Shown here one piece after another: positions 36,801 to 50,058 of a stretch of 64,000 bases of DNA. The DNA is from Scortum barcoo (Eukaryota; Chordata; Actinopteri; Centrarchiformes; Terapontidae). The stretch is taken from the NCBI GenBank assembly GCA_023238725.1, contig CM041531.1, positions 531,248-595,247 on the forward strand. Direction: 5' to 3'. The translations under genes and the position numbers were made by a program. Positions within the stretch are counted from its first letter, which is position 1; every line of letters begins with the position of its first letter. Under the pieces are notes generated by a model. The model did not search any database. It saw only the letters and a program-made list of their open reading frames with translations, and was not told the origin of the DNA.

Positions 36801-39800
36801 TGTTCCTGCTGGGTCTGCTGCTGCGGCTGCAGAGCGAACCGTCGATGGGCTACGGCCGCGTCATCTACTGCGTCGACATCATCTTCTGGTACATCCGAGT
36901 GCTCGACATCTTCGGGGTCAACAAGTACCTCGGCCCCTACGTCATGATGATCGGGAAGATGGTATGACCATCAGCTCATCAATAAATCTGTGTGATCGTC
37001 TCTCCGATGATCAATGAGTCTGAATCACTGAATTTTAGTCACTGAATGTTTGTTTCTTCTGATATTGATCGTCTCTCTGATGCTTGTTTGTTCTGTTATT
37101 GATTGTCTCTCTGATGATCAATGAGTCTGAATGTTTCTGCCTGCAGATGATCGATATGCTGTACTTCGTTGTCATCATGTTGGTGGTGCTGATGAGCTTC
37201 GGCGTCGCCCGGCAGGCGATTCTTCACCCGGACGAGGAGCCGACGTGGCGTCTGGCCAGAAACATCTTCTACATGCCGTACTGGATGATCTACGGAGAGG
37301 TGTTTGCCGACTCCATAGACCGTAAGACTAGAGTTCATAGTAAGACTTCCTTCAGCCGCTTCATCCTCCCCCTTTATCCTCACCCTTCGTCCTCACCCTC
37401 TGTCCTCACCTTCTGTCCTCACCCATTAATCTCTCCCTCCATCCTCACCATTTATCCTCACCCTTGCCTCACCTCTGTCAGTTCAGCTCTTGTATTTGTG
37501 TTAATTTGACGAACACAGATTTTCCTGTTGATGTAAATTTAGTTTTTGTTTTGTTGATGTTTTATTAAAGATATTTTCCTGCATCAGTCTCATCGTCTCA
37601 TTTAAACTGTGTTCATTTGACTTTAAAGAGAAAAACTAAACATGTTGCTGAATTTAAACCAAAGAAAATCAGAAATATTTTATTTTATGGAAACTTATTT
37701 CTTCATATATTTAGACAGAAAAATGTAATTTGGTGTAATTACAGGTTAAATCAAATAGTAAACCTCAAATATTAAATACCGTATTTTTCGGGCTATAAAG
37801 CGCTTTTTCACCGAGTTATAAGGCGCATTAAATGCACAGATCGTATTACTCCGCAAGGCTCCTGACTACGGTGGCCGTAATGCTAAATCCATCAAGCAGT
37901 GCAGCTTCGTAGCTTACCAAAAAATTAGATAATAAAAAATAGATAATAATAATAAATTAGATAATAAAAAATAAAAAATTTAGACAGATTTTTGAGCGCC
38001 GTGTACCACATAAAATTGGTTCTAGGTCAGAAAGCACAACCATAATTAATTCATACATTAGGCGCACCGCATTTTAAGGCGCACTATTGATTTTTGAGAA
38101 AATTAAAGGACATTTTAAGTGCGCCTTATGGTCTGAAAAATACGGTATATAACAACAGATTTCCCTGAAAAATCAAGAAAGACCAAAAGAAAATATTTCC
38201 TCTTCACCTTTTTATTTCACTTCATTATTTGCTTGAAAATGTTCCTTAGTGTTTCTGACATGCAGTTTTCCTTTATGACTGGTCATGTTGTCTTTTCTCT
38301 TCTTCTTGTCTGTTTTATTGCTGACGGACAGTTTATGCAATGGAGATCAATCGTAAGTATAAGACAGATTTACTGTGAATGTTTTCAGCTTATCAATCGT
38401 TCCTCGTCGCCAGGAAGTTCAGTTACCTGACAGACAAACGCGTCAGTATTAAAATCTGAGGGCTTTTAAATTTAAGTACAAATTTAATATATTATACATA
38501 ACTTTTATATTATCACTTTAATGATTCATTCTGTGAGTATTTCCATTTGTTTTACTTTGATCTTTTAATATAGTTTCAACCCAGAGTTTTGTTGATTTGA
38601 ATGCAGTATTTTGAGTATTAGAGTATTTTTATGGTAAAATACCTCACTTCTTCATTCAGTGTCAGTTTAAACTCTGCAAGTTCAAAAATACCAAAACTTA
38701 CAGAAATGTCAGAATTATGATGATGAAACTTTTTGGTTTTAAACCAAAGTGCTGATGCTCTCCATGTGCATTTTATTTAGTGATCATTTATTTTATTTAG
38801 TGATCATTAAACATAAATGTTGGCATGTGATTTATCTTACCAGAGAAAGTTGAAGCTCATTTATAATAATGAAGACATTATCTGCAGTCTGTGAGCAGGT
38901 CAGGATGGATCCATCATGAGATCATTATTTAAGTGTGATGTTTGTGTCTCAGCTCCGTGTGGAGACAACATGTACGATGAAGATGGGAAGAAGCTTCCTC
39001 CCTGTATCCCCGGAGCCTGGCTCACTCCCGCCATCATGGCCTGCTACCTGCTGGTCGCTAACATCCTGCTGGTCAACCTGCTCATTGCTGTCTTCAAGTC
39101 AGTGTTCACACCTGATCCTGCTTTAACGTGCACAGATCAAACATCCCACTGTCACAGGAAGAGGAAACTACTGTCTGCAGGAACACGTTTCCAAAATAAA
39201 AGCCCCTGTAGATGTAGATTTAAGAAGAAAAGAAATCAGATGACGGAGGGAAGGAAAGAAAAAACAACCTGTAACGGTTCTCAGTCATCCAGGTCGTGGT
39301 GATTCCTCAGAGTCTGAAGAAAGTCAACTGAACTTGCTTGATGCTCTTGAAGAAGTTTTACTTCAACGTCTAGCTGACGTTCTTCAAACTCTTGGGAATA
39401 TATCTAAGACCTTTTGCTTTCATATTGTTTCTTATGTTTTTATTTCATATTGCAGCACTCTAGTTTCTGAGCTGCAACCTGTTTTAATTTAGTGATGTGT
39501 AAAACCACAAAACTCACATTAGGAAGGAGCAGCAAACCAACCGGCTAGTTTGAAGCTACAAACAGCTGTTGCAGCATTTCCTGGAGGAAATTAATGTGAC
39601 TAGAGAGAAAATGAGAAAATAAATAACAACTTTACACAAAATCTTCTTTTAGTGAATCTCTAAAAATCAAGCTCACCTCCTCTTCCTCTCCACAGCAACA
39701 CCTTCTTCGAGGTGAAGTCCATCTCCAACCAGGTGTGGAAGTTTCAGCGGTATCAGCTGATCATGACTTTCCATGACCGTCCCATCCTGCCCCCCCCACT

Positions 39801-42237
39801 CATTGTCTTCCCCCACATCTACATCGTCCTGAAGAGGCTGTGCTGCCGCTGCAGACGGAGGCCAGAGGGAGACCACGACGACCGCGAGAGACGACTCCGT
39901 AAGATCTGACCGAGAGTCTGACTGAACCCGGGCCGAAGACTCAAACTCAGATTAAACCATGTTTGTTTTCCAGAGCTGGTGCTGAGTCCAGACGAGCTGA
40001 AGAGTCTGCACGAGTTTGAGGAGCAGTGTGTGGAGGAGTATTTCAGAGAGAAAGAAGACGAGAAGCAGTCGTCCAACAACGAGAGGATCAGAGTCACATC
40101 TGAGAGGTCAGGAGGAGACGCTTCCTTTATTCAGCTGACCTGCTGCAAACAGTGTTGATGTCTGTGAGCCGGGCTCAGCTTTAAGGTTAGATCATGTCCT
40201 GGAGAAGAACCGTTCACAGCACAGAGGGCAGAGTTTAAATCAGACATGAATGCGAGGTTTAGATTCTCTTCTTGACTTGTGAACAGTGAGAGTTCAGGAC
40301 TGGGCTGATGGATCTGATGGTTTCTGTCTTCGACGCTGCTGAAAGGTCCAACAGAGGGACAGACGGGGGGCTGCGACGAGGTCAGGACGGTTGTTTTGGC
40401 GGCGATATGCAGAAAGTAGAGTGAAGATGGCATTTTCAAGTGTTTTAAAAGCAATGGAAGAAGAGAGGCTGGTCTGAAATTTACATCAGAAGAGTCGAGT
40501 GTGATTGCTCATATGATTGATTGCAATAATAAATACAGACTTTCGCTGAAATTGAATCTAAGAAAAGAGTCATCAGAAAACAGTGATGGCAGCGTGAAAT
40601 CAGAAATGTCATCAGTGTGTTTTCAGTGTGTTTTTCTTTCCATCCTTGGTTCAGGGTGGAGAACATGTTCATGCGTCTGGTGGAGGTGAATGAGCGGGAG
40701 CACTCCATGAAGGCATCCCTGCAGGCGGTGGACCTCCGCCTGGCTCAGATGGAGGAGTTTTCCGGCCGCATGATGAACGCTCTGGAGAAACTGGCCGGCG
40801 TTGACCGAGCCGAGCTGGTCCAATCGCGATCGAGAGGATCGTCCATCTGCGAGCCGGCCACTCTGCTGCGACACGGGAGCGTCAACAGCGCCGACGGATA
40901 CAGTCTATACCGATACCAGCTGGAGCACGACGACAGGATCTCTGCGTCTGGAGAGATGGACGCAAACGACAGGAAGAGTCTGGAGAGACGAGGAGGAAAC
41001 ACCGACGGAGAATACACAACAGGTGAGAGACATCACAAGAGGTCACATGACAGGACTGTACATGACGAGATGTGAAAGAATAAAATATTAGTAACTGTAA
41101 TAACAAGAATTATTGATCCGTTTTTTTAAATAATCTGCTTTTAAATATATACAGGACTATTTTCCATTGTTTTGTTTGTGTGTCCATAAGAACAAACTCT
41201 TTGGGGTGTGACTGAGTTAAAGATGTAAATCCTGATGATTCCAGGTAACGTCTTCAACTCAGTACAAACTCCTGCGATCCCCCCATGCTGGAGGCAGTTT
41301 CTGAAATTTATTTGATCCTTAATGAGACAATTTACCCATGAACGGTCTTTTTGTTTCTCTCCATCCTTCTCGAGCTCTTTATAATCAAATTAATTCATGT
41401 TTAAGTGACTCTGACTTTGAGTGCTGAGACATTCAAAGGTTTTTCTTAAACTGCTGTAGTTTAATTGAACTGCCTCCCTCAGGAGGGAGTGACGTTTGTC
41501 TCGACACTCCTCTGTTGTGTGATAAACAGCCTCGGGGGGGCGCCGGCTGTGAATCTGAGGACTGAAGCAGTGTTGACACCGTGTTGAAGTTGCGTTTTGT
41601 TTTAGGTGATGCGAAGGAGTTCGGCTCGACTCTGGAGGTGAGAGGTCTGAGGGATCGGACTCAGTCTCTGTCCAATGTCGACATCCTGATCTCCCCCTGC
41701 GAATCCGACCTCAGACCCTCCCACGCCTCTCCTGCTGACACGCCAGATGCTAACGTAGAGAAACCGGCAGAGAAAACCAGACTGGAGGCGGCGGCTTCAT
41801 TTCCTCTGGAGAGGTCAAAGGTCGCACAGTACTCATCCGCCCCCGCCATCAGCGACTCCCCCTCCTCCAGCAGGAAGTCGATCAGCAGCACCATCTGTAG
41901 CCCCGCCCATCAAGACCACGATGGGGTGAAGACAGGAAGTGATGACAGCAAACAGGAAGTGGAGGAGACAACGTCCAGGCCGTCTGACGGGGAGCAGGCT
42001 GGTGACCATGGTAACGGAGACGAGGAGGAGCCGTCAGAGGAGCTGCTGGTCGGGGAGGACAGGATGTACCCGACGCTCAGATCCAAGAGTCTGAACACCA
42101 ACCCGAGGAAGACCAGGACCAAGAGGAAGGGCAGTGAGGAGATACCGCGCCCGACCGGCAGCGTTAGAGACCTGGTGTCAGTCTTCAGCAGTGTCCAGGA
42201 CCAGGACCGGGTCCAGGACCAGGACCAGAGACTTTGA
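16974..42237 (+). CDS. trpm1: TRPM1 (melastatin) cation channel, complete 27-exon coding region
   Basis: TRPM1 is the TRP-family non-selective cation channel of retinal ON-bipolar cells, where it is gated through mGluR6/Go, and of melanocytes. I place 27 coding exons, detailed in the four block entries. Their lengths sum to 4695 nt, an exact multiple of three, giving 1564 residues plus stop; human TRPM1 is about 1600. Features favouring TRPM1 over TRPM3/6/7 are the N-terminus MDRGRRGTNGSFKRSSIKRS (cf. the SFKRGSIK start of the long human form), the exon 11 lysine/glycine linker, SADGYSLYRY and the C-terminal LRSKSL motif. The exon encoding LYAMEIN in the human long form is absent between VFADSID and PPCG. 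Introns are GT-AG except the GC-AG intron after exon 19. A likely poly(A) signal is AATAAA at 43030-43035. I cannot decide between trpm1a and trpm1b. Confidence 0.95.
18341..18434. promoter_or_regulatory. Cluster of three M-box-like E-boxes (TCATGTGA)
   Basis: Three TCATGTGA octamers lie within 94 bp: gtcatgtgac at 18341-18350, tcatgtga at 18376-18383 and tcatgtgac at 18427-18435. TCATGTG is the M-box bound by MITF/TFE factors, and mammalian TRPM1 is a known MITF target. Use as an enhancer or alternative promoter is inference. Single copies also occur elsewhere in the window, so the clustering is the evidence. Confidence 0.4.
20580..20655. repeat. aagtttctca tandem run
   Basis: About seven imperfect copies of an 11-bp unit (aaaagtttctc), some shortened. 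Confidence 0.85.
21190..21320. repeat. (CA)n blocks separated by a duplicated spacer
   Basis: Two (CA)n runs are each preceded by a spacer of the type gttattagagctgtatg followed by tatataaaaac or gatataaaaac. The spacer and CA run appear to have duplicated together. Confidence 0.85.
21830..22260. mobile_element. Dispersed fish repeat (aaaccctttattgggaaaaag type)
   Basis: The segment ggtcaggaaaaacttcaaaa followed by ccctttattgggaaaaagaag, aacctgaggaagagc, gatccctctccc and gacggacagacgtgcaatag is familiar as a very common teleost interspersed repeat. I cannot name its class. It lies in trpm1 intron 2. Boundaries are approximate. Confidence 0.5.
23280..23345 (-). repeat. Dispersed repeat with gctaagctaag core
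   Basis: The text tagctgtttccatgtgattc followed by tttatgctaagctaagataac is, in reverse complement, the same repeat as ttagcttagcttagcataaa at 53560-53600. A shorter piece (gtttagcttagcttagcatg) occurs at about 24565-24585. Confidence 0.5.
24438..24458. promoter_or_regulatory. Two adjacent TCATGTGAC E-boxes at the base of mir-211
   Basis: tcatgtgac occurs at 24438-24446 and again at 24450-24458, separated by three bases. Each is an M-box-like MITF/TFE site. The second overlaps the base of the microRNA precursor. Binding is inferred from the motif only. Confidence 0.35.
24448..24540 (+). ncRNA. mir211: mir-211 (mir-204/211 family) microRNA precursor
   Basis: A microRNA hairpin lies in trpm1 intron 6, 82 bp after exon 6. 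The 5p mature arm (24467-24488, 22 nt) begins with TTCCCTTTGTCATCC, seed TCCCTTT, and ends ATGCCT. That end is the miR-204-5p form rather than the TCGCCT of human miR-211. The 3p arm (24503-24523) reads gcagggacagcaaagggagg and pairs with the 5p arm through CCCTTTG/CAAAGGG and TGCC/GGCA across a 14-nt loop. Flanking bases (catgtgac, tgtggg, cagccgtcac) resemble the human mir-211 precursor, and human MIR211 also lies in TRPM1 intron 6. It should be processed from the trpm1 primary transcript. The family acts in pigment cells and retina. Confidence 0.95.
24655..25106. repeat. (CA)n compound array, about 450 bp
   Basis: CA dinucleotides broken by GACA, GAATA and ATTA units run across trpm1 intron 6, starting about 110 bp after mir-211. 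Long Thr/His and Cys/Val open frames here are artefacts. Confidence 0.95.
25265..25492. repeat. (TG)n compound array abutting trpm1 exon 7
   Basis: TG dinucleotides with TCTG, CTCT and TTTG interruptions run right up to the exon 7 acceptor (tctcag at 25488-25493). The array is roughly complementary to the (CA)n array upstream in the same intron. Confidence 0.95.
26010..26101. repeat. (ATC)n tract in trpm1 intron 8
   Basis: Short TCATC/TTCATC array immediately after exon 8. Confidence 0.9.
26308..26712. repeat. Microsatellites in trpm1 intron 8
   Basis: (ATT/GTT)n at about 26308-26354, (CA)n at about 26495-26522 and (TG)n at about 26622-26706. Confidence 0.85.
27110..27690. repeat. Tandem repeat built from ccagaactgatcataat units
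   Basis: About forty imperfect 13-15-bp units (atccagaactgatcata, tccagaatcgatcataa) occupy nearly 600 bp of trpm1 intron 8. In 27480-27660 they are organised into a higher-order unit of about 56 bp, repeated three times. Confidence 0.9.
28360..32904 (+). CDS. trpm1: trpm1 exons 11-18: linker and pre-channel homology region
   Basis: Exons: 28360-28530, 28964-29098, 30293-30343, 30785-30925, 31421-31450, 31571-31863, 32251-32479 and 32773-32904, encoding residues 446-839. Exon 11 encodes a flexible Gly/Lys-rich linker (GGGKGKARGKKGKAGKAK) ending ETDPRKLELLSW. Exons 12-14 carry LDRVDFVKLLIENGVN, LEELYNT and LMGGAYRCNYTRK. Exon 15 is a 30-bp microexon (PKALKLLGME). Exon 16 has an acidic/basic tract (EEEVDIDVDDPEVSRFQY) and HELMVWAVLMKRQKMALFLW. 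Exon 17 carries [20 protein letters not shown] and HRDFIAHTCSQMLL. Exon 18 ends in an Asp/Lys-rich stretch. All junction phases are compatible. Confidence 0.93.
28545..28830. repeat. atctataac tandem repeat in trpm1 intron 11
   Basis: Units of the type ctataacatctgtcatct and caatctataacgtctata recur across almost 290 bp. Confidence 0.9.
32925..33092. repeat. 49-bp tandem repeat in trpm1 intron 18
   Basis: About 3.4 copies of a 49-bp unit containing ccgttcatcgtgttaaagca followed by ttcatcacttttcatcactt. It ends about 25 bp before the exon 19 acceptor. Confidence 0.9.
33118..39898 (+). CDS. trpm1: trpm1 exons 19-24: transmembrane channel domain and TRP helix
   Basis: Exons: 33118-33258, 33917-34045, 36710-36961, 37147-37321, 38953-39097 and 39696-39898, encoding residues 840-1187. 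S1 spans the exon 19/20 junction (ISYLVYLMLYNYIILV). S2 is EWIVISYIITLGLEKV, S3 is DLAAISVFLLGLLLRL, and S4 is VIYCVDIIFWYIRVLDIFGV. S5 is MLYFVVIMLVVLMSFGVARQ. The pore loop contains YMPYWMIYGEVFADSID and the following PPCGDN cysteine turret. S6 is MACYLLVANILLVNLLIAVF. Exon 24 gives the TRP helix (SNQVWKFQRYQLIM). The intron after exon 19 starts with GC (acg|gcaagt) instead of GT. Confidence 0.94.
33380..33900. repeat. (TG)n/cggcctctctttg VNTR in trpm1 intron 19
   Basis: TG runs of 20-40 bp alternate with a conserved spacer cggcctctctttg or cggtctctctttg, about ten times. The array fills most of the intron between the GC donor and the exon 20 acceptor. His/Thr and Cys/Val frames here are artefacts. 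Confidence 0.95.
34245..36115. repeat. 1.9-kb AT-rich array of aaggttataata units in trpm1 intron 20
   Basis: More than 130 imperfect 12-bp units (ggttataataaa, ggttatattaaa, agttataataag) run head to tail, with occasional shortened units and a few phase slips. No coding sequence is present. It accounts for most of intron 20. Confidence 0.95.
36225..36675 (+). mobile_element. LINE 3' fragment with (ATT)n tail
   Basis: A short frame encodes NDLPEEMSYADSVTSFNRFL, typical of the very C-terminus of fish L2/Rex1-type LINE proteins. A 3' UTR follows with gtcaaagcactttgtaaact, then atgctatacaaataaagtta and (ATT)n/(AAT)n. It inserted in trpm1 intron 20, about 35 bp before exon 21. Confidence 0.7.
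37777..38147. mobile_element. 370-bp MITE with CCGTATTTTTC inverted ends
   Basis: The left end reads taccgtatttttcgggctat and the right end atggtctgaaaaatacggta, which are inverted repeats of each other. A TA dinucleotide at both ends could be the target duplication, as for Tc1/mariner-like elements. Subterminal cgcactt and gcgcc motifs also appear on both sides. No transposase. It lies in trpm1 intron 22. Confidence 0.65.
39974..42237 (+). CDS. trpm1: trpm1 exons 25-27: coiled coil and C-terminal tail
   Basis: Exons: 39974-40106, 40655-41022 and 41606-42237 (stop TGA 42235-42237), encoding residues 1188-1564. Exon 25 has DELKSLHEFEEQCVEEYF. Exon 26 encodes the TRPM coiled coil (VNEREHSMKASLQAVDLRLA) and the TRPM1-typical SADGYSLYRYQ. 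Exon 27 is a low-complexity tail, Ser/Glu-rich, with LRSKSLNTNPRK near the end, matching the conserved end region of vertebrate TRPM1. It closes with a short QDQDRVQDQDQ repeat caused by a gtccaggaccaggac tandem that continues past the stop codon. Confidence 0.92.
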
Positions 42238-45219
<2,982 letters not shown>

Positions 45220-47567
45220 TTATTTCTCTGCCTTCATCTTGCTGTCATACGTGCCGGCGTTCTTGTAGGCGCTGACGTAGCCGGTGTTCTCCACCAGCTC
45301 CTCGCGGCCCTCGCGACCTTTGCCCTTTCCGCTCTCGTCGAAGCGCTCTTTGTGTGAGCCAGTGTAACGGGAGGCGTCGGTCAGACGGTCCACCGCCCCC
45401 GTCTTTGCCACTTTCTGAAACACAGAGGACAGGAAATAAAAAAGATCAGTCAAACATCCTCCCTGAGAGCAGGAACTACAAACAACGAAAGAGACGAAAG
45501 GTTTAAAGTCCTCCAGCTGACATAAAACTGTGGTAATAACTTTACAAGGATTCTCCCTTTGTGTTTTTTACTTAATTATATTTAGAAAATCATTTCATCA
45601 GCAACAGGAGTAAGATCAATATTTCACAGCAGACACTTAAAGCCTGCATGCATCTGCAGAAAGTGAGACACACAGTCAGACTGCAGGCTGTGGTGATGGA
45701 GGACACTTCAGATCATCGAGAGCAGCTTGTGTAAAACTTTAAAGTTGTCCAGAGGAAGACAATGATTGTTTTTGAGTGTGGTTTGAGTCAGACTGGTGTT
45801 TACTCTCTGTCCATTGACTGAGGACTGTTTCATGAAGTGAAGAAGATCCAGAGCGCCTCGCCTCTTGGCTCAGACTCTGATGACTTCAGCAGAAAAAACA
45901 AACTCACAAAGGTCTCACAAACAGGCTGAGGAGTGAGAGGTGTGTCTGTACAACAGCTCTGGACTTGTTTCCTGGATGATGAAGTAATGCTGATTATTAA
46001 AGATGAAGAGCAGATCATCATGTTTGATCATGTTTTCCAAACAGACACTTCGGCGTCTCCACATCAACCCTCAGCGTGCAGCCAATTTTAAAGGCCGACA
46101 CACCGACTGCTCCTAAAACTTTCTTTAAGCTAACCTCAGCTTCAGTGTCTGTTTATTTGCTGATGATGCAGTTTTATATTCCTTGAGTGCTGCTGATCCC
46201 ACAGGTGCAGGGTTAGAAAGTTTGAAATGTGTGAAGTTCAGAAAGTACAAAAACAGGCAGCTTCTAAACTCAACAATGAAAAACATCGCTGAATGACTCA
46301 GTGTGTTTTTACAAACACTCTGTCAAACACCTTGCTGATAAACTCGAGTCCTTCAGAAAACAGACCATTATTATTTACTAGATTATCATACAGAGTTAGC
46401 AACTGGCTGAAGTCCCATTTTCCTTTGGTTGAAGAACCAAACTTAAACTCTTTTCCAGGAAAACACCTGCAGACGTGTTTTTATGTGCGTCTGCACACCA
46501 GCTGCTGCAGGACGTCGACTTGCACTGTGACGACTCCTTCAGGTCGTATAACGCTCTGACTCTGGGAGGGATAGCTGCTGAGTCTAAACTGGCTGTAACA
46601 CAGAGGATTTTTCTTTTTGAACTACAAACACATGAAGGAGACAAGAAGCTGTAGTTTGACAGTTTTTAGATAAAAGTCTCACCGTCACACCGACATTGGT
46701 AGGCTCTTTGCCCTCCACCAGTTTGAAGATAGACTGTTGTGCTTCCTCTTTACTTTGACCTTTGAACCTCTTTGGAGCCAAATCCTCCAGAGCTCTGAGA
46801 AACTCCTCGTAGGTGATGACCCGAGATGTCTTCTGCCTTCAGAGAGAAACACAAAAGCAACCGAGATGGATGAGAAACACTAAACTCGACTGACTGTTAC
46901 CTTTACCTTTCCACAGAGCTGCAGATCAGTGAAGTGTGGATGTTTTTAACCACCAATCAGTGAATCACTCCTAATATGGCTTCCTTTTTATTTCCTTTCC
47001 ACTGCAGAACATCAGGGAAACACAAAGAGGGAATATTGTACTGAAAAGACTGTTTTCTGCCGTACAGACAAAGGAAGAAATGAGGTAAACACCACAAACT
47101 ATTTGAGAAACTGTTAAATGATTGTCTTCATTCTGATGTACACTGAAACTTATCTGCTTTATTTTTAGTATTATAGCAAAACGTTATAGCATATGCAGGA
47201 CTACACCTCTGTTAGATACTCAGGTATTCACGGTATCACAGATCACCACCAAGGGGAGCTACACTGAGAGAGGAGGAGGTTTAAAGAAGAGAGGAGCTTC
47301 AGCTTGTGTTCAGTATGAAAAAGAACAATCTGGACTCCTTCAGGCGGTCACAGAAACTCGTGCTCACTTGACTTTGGAGAAGACAATGTCCACGTCGGTG
47401 CCAGTGACGTTCTTTCCATCAATGATCTTGCAGTCTTTGCACAATTTGGCCCAGTTCTTCCCGTTCAGCTCCTTCCCTGTCACCTTTGTGTCGCCGTGGA
47501 CGGCAAACTTCTTAAAAGACGTCAGGAGCTGCTCCATGTCCGTGCTCTCCGCCATGATGGGAAATAC
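45220..47567 (-). CDS. tppp3: Tubulin polymerization-promoting protein family member 3
   Basis: A p25-alpha family protein that binds and bundles microtubules in the cytoplasm. There are three coding exons on the minus strand: 47555-47368 (ATG at 47555; the exon extends to 47567 at a tttctcag acceptor), 46836-46683 and 45414-45220 (stop TAA). They total 537 nt and 178 residues; human TPPP3 has 176. Exon 1 starts MAESTDMEQLLTSFKKFAVH and carries NGKNWAKLCKDC and GTDVDIVFSKVK. Exon 2 has SRVITYEEF, KRFKGQSKEEA and GKEPTNVGVT. Exon 3 has GAVDRLTDASRYTGSHKERF, the nucleotide-binding-like GKGKGREGR and YVSAYKNAGTYD. The MAxSTDM start and the adjacent zdhhc1 gene favour tppp3 over tppp or tppp2. 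Confidence 0.92.
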
Positions 47568-49849
47568 CTGAGAAACATGAGCAAGAAGACAAACAAAGCT
47601 GAAGATCTAAACAAAATCAAATCAGACAAGCGGACATGAAGCAACGCCGTCATAAAAGCAGAGTAAACGTGGACTGAACCAAACTACTGAGTCCACTTTA
47701 GACCTGTGAGATTTCATCAAGTCTGAAAGCAACTGAAAACTCAAACTTGAAGCAAAATTAATTTTCTGGTCCTGTTAGCAGAGTAGAGAGGAAGCAGGGC
47801 GTGGTCAAGGGGCGTGGTCATATGGGCGTGGTTAGAGTAAGAAGGTACCTGGTTCACTAACTGTTGAAGTGAAGTTTACACGTGAGACTGTGACCGATTG
47901 TTGGCGAAAATACAAAAAAAAATACTAAAGCTTTGTAAACAGCCGAGAACAAACTGAACTGAAGAAAAAACTACCCAGAAGAAGAAGAAGAAGAAGAAAT
48001 GTAGTTTGGTTCATGAAAGCATCTTAGAAAAAAATAGTTCAAACTACTTTGTAGTTTACTTTGCAACACCAGAAACTGAGAAACTGTCCTGCAGGTCAAC
48101 TGCTGCTGGTGTGAATTCACTTCTCAAACTTTACAAATTTGTGTGTGTGTGTGCATGTGTGTATGCATGTGTGTGTATGTGTGTATGCATATGTGTGTGT
48201 GTGTGTTTGGGGGGGGGGGGTGTTTGTGTGTGTGGGTGTGGGTGTCTGTGTGAGAGTGTGAGAGACATGATCTCACTCTGGTTTCTCAGACGTGTGTGAT
48301 TACACACACACTGATGCAATCCCTAACATTATTGTCATGGTTACGGAGATTTCAGCTTGTTGTTGTGTCTGCCATCGAGTCTCTTCTGAACCAATCAGAG
48401 ACGGTGTGAGACATGATGGGCAGGACTAAAGTGTTTTTATGAGTCTTGCTGTTGTTACAAGCAAACCATCGCTAGATATTCAGTAAAAATTCATTGACAG
48501 TTCAGTTTCAACACCATCGTGCCCTCGAGCTTGTCACCAATCAGAGACCTCAGGCTCAACAGCGCCCTCTGTGGTTACTGAATCCTGAACTTCCTGACGG
48601 GCAGACCCCAGGGCTGTGTGCTCCAGCCCTCTGCTGTACTCCCTGTTCACACTGTGGCCCCCCACAGCTCCAACACCATCATCAGATCTGCTGACGTCCA
48701 CGACCGTCATCGGCCTTTTCACCACGACGATGAGACGCCTACAGAGAGGTCAGAGGTCAGAGCCCTGACATCAGGTGACAGGACAACAACCTCCATCTCA
48801 ACATCAGCAACAACTAAAGGAGCTGATGGTGGACTTCAGGAGGAGGCAGAGAGAGGAACACGCCCCCCTCTCCATCAACGGGACTACGGTGGAGAGAGTC
48901 AGCAGCTTCAGGTTCCTCAAGTTCACATCAGAGAAGACCTGACCTGGACTTGTTGTAGACTTGTTGTATTTGGTTATCATCTCATCCTGAACAGGAAAGA
49001 GTTCAGATGTCTTTGAAATGACTTTCTGAGTTTAGACTCACTTGTTTGTACGTTGTGGTTGTTTCTGTGATTGTTTCTGTGGCTGTTTCTGCTTGTTTGG
49101 CAAACAGCGTCTGTCCAGGTGGACGTTTGGATGTCTCAGCAGCTCCACCAGTTCTGACAACACGTCTGATGCCACAACAGCTTCAAAGCACAGCGTGCTG
49201 TGTTCAAGAGCCTGATCATTGATCAAACGAGGCCTTCAGGTACAACAATGAGTGTAGGACACCTGCTAATTCACCATGAAATTCAAGAGAAGACAGAGAG
49301 GAGGAGGAGAAGAGGAGAAGGAGCATGTGTGTGTCACTCAGTCTTGAAACGATCCAAATATGACATAATTAAAAATGACATCATTACAGATGACATCATT
49401 AAACATTTGAGCAGCGTGTATTTCGGTGTGGCATTAAAGAGTTCAGAGAGAGTGTGTGAAGGTTCACAGCTGATCATTTAGTTGATCAATACAGAATCAA
49501 TAACAACCTAAAGCTCAGTCTGCTGGTGATCGTTCTGCTCGTCATGAGGAATTAAAAAGTTCTCACTGTGTCATTAAACCAAAGCTTGTTTCCTGAACTT
49601 TAAGCTGTAAGAACAAAATATTTCAGATGTGATCTGCAAACATATTTTACTGTTTGTTTGCTTTTATCGCAGATGACCTTAAATTCTGACTACAAACACC
49701 TGAAACTATTTCATGAAAAGTCTGAATTTAGTTAACTTAGACCATAGTTAAGTTTCATTTAGCTGTAGAAAACAGACAGACGGACAGACATACAGGCTGT
49801 AACAGACAGACAGACAAACAGACAGACGGACTGTTCTGCAGCGTCTTAC
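47568..49849. other. Probable tppp3 intron upstream of the first coding exon
   Basis: The first coding exon of tppp3 is preceded by a splice acceptor, so this interval is probably the intron to a non-coding leader exon. It contains a (TG)n/G-run near 48140-48240, a LINE fragment (48530-48960) and a (GACA)n tract near 49770-49830. Confidence 0.5.
48530..48960 (+). mobile_element. L2-like LINE reverse-transcriptase fragment
   Basis: Pieces such as PLFTLWPPTAPTPSS, LFTTTMRRLQRG and LSINGTTVERVSSFRFL appear when frames are switched. They correspond to the RT domain of fish L2-type LINEs. The frames are broken several times. It lies in the probable tppp3 leader intron, antisense to that gene. Confidence 0.65.
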
Positions 49850-50058
49850 CAGTCTGTCCTCTCGTCCGCCTCTTCTTCTCTCTGGTCTTCTGCAGCAGCT
49901 GCAGCATTGAAATGAGCTCTGCAGCGCCGAAGGCTTGTTATCATCTGTTTATCCCGTCGCCATGACGACATCCTGTCCCACACCAGGGGAGGGCCGTAAA
50001 AAGAGGGAGCGAGGGCGGAGGAGAGAGGAGGAGGAGGGTCCTCCTGCAGGGCGTCCAT
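49850..50058 (-). other. Candidate non-coding first exon of tppp3
   Basis: On the minus strand a GC-richer block ends in a good splice donor (agactg|gtaaga, boundary at 49850). The next acceptor downstream on this strand that leads into tppp3 is at 47567. The block contains an open frame of 70 codons (start at 50058) that I do not believe is a protein. The upper boundary is a guess. Confidence 0.35.

Noticed and set aside
49846..50058. 70-codon minus-strand frame ending at a splice donor
   Set aside because: No homology recognised; more likely a tppp3 leader exon than a coding gene.
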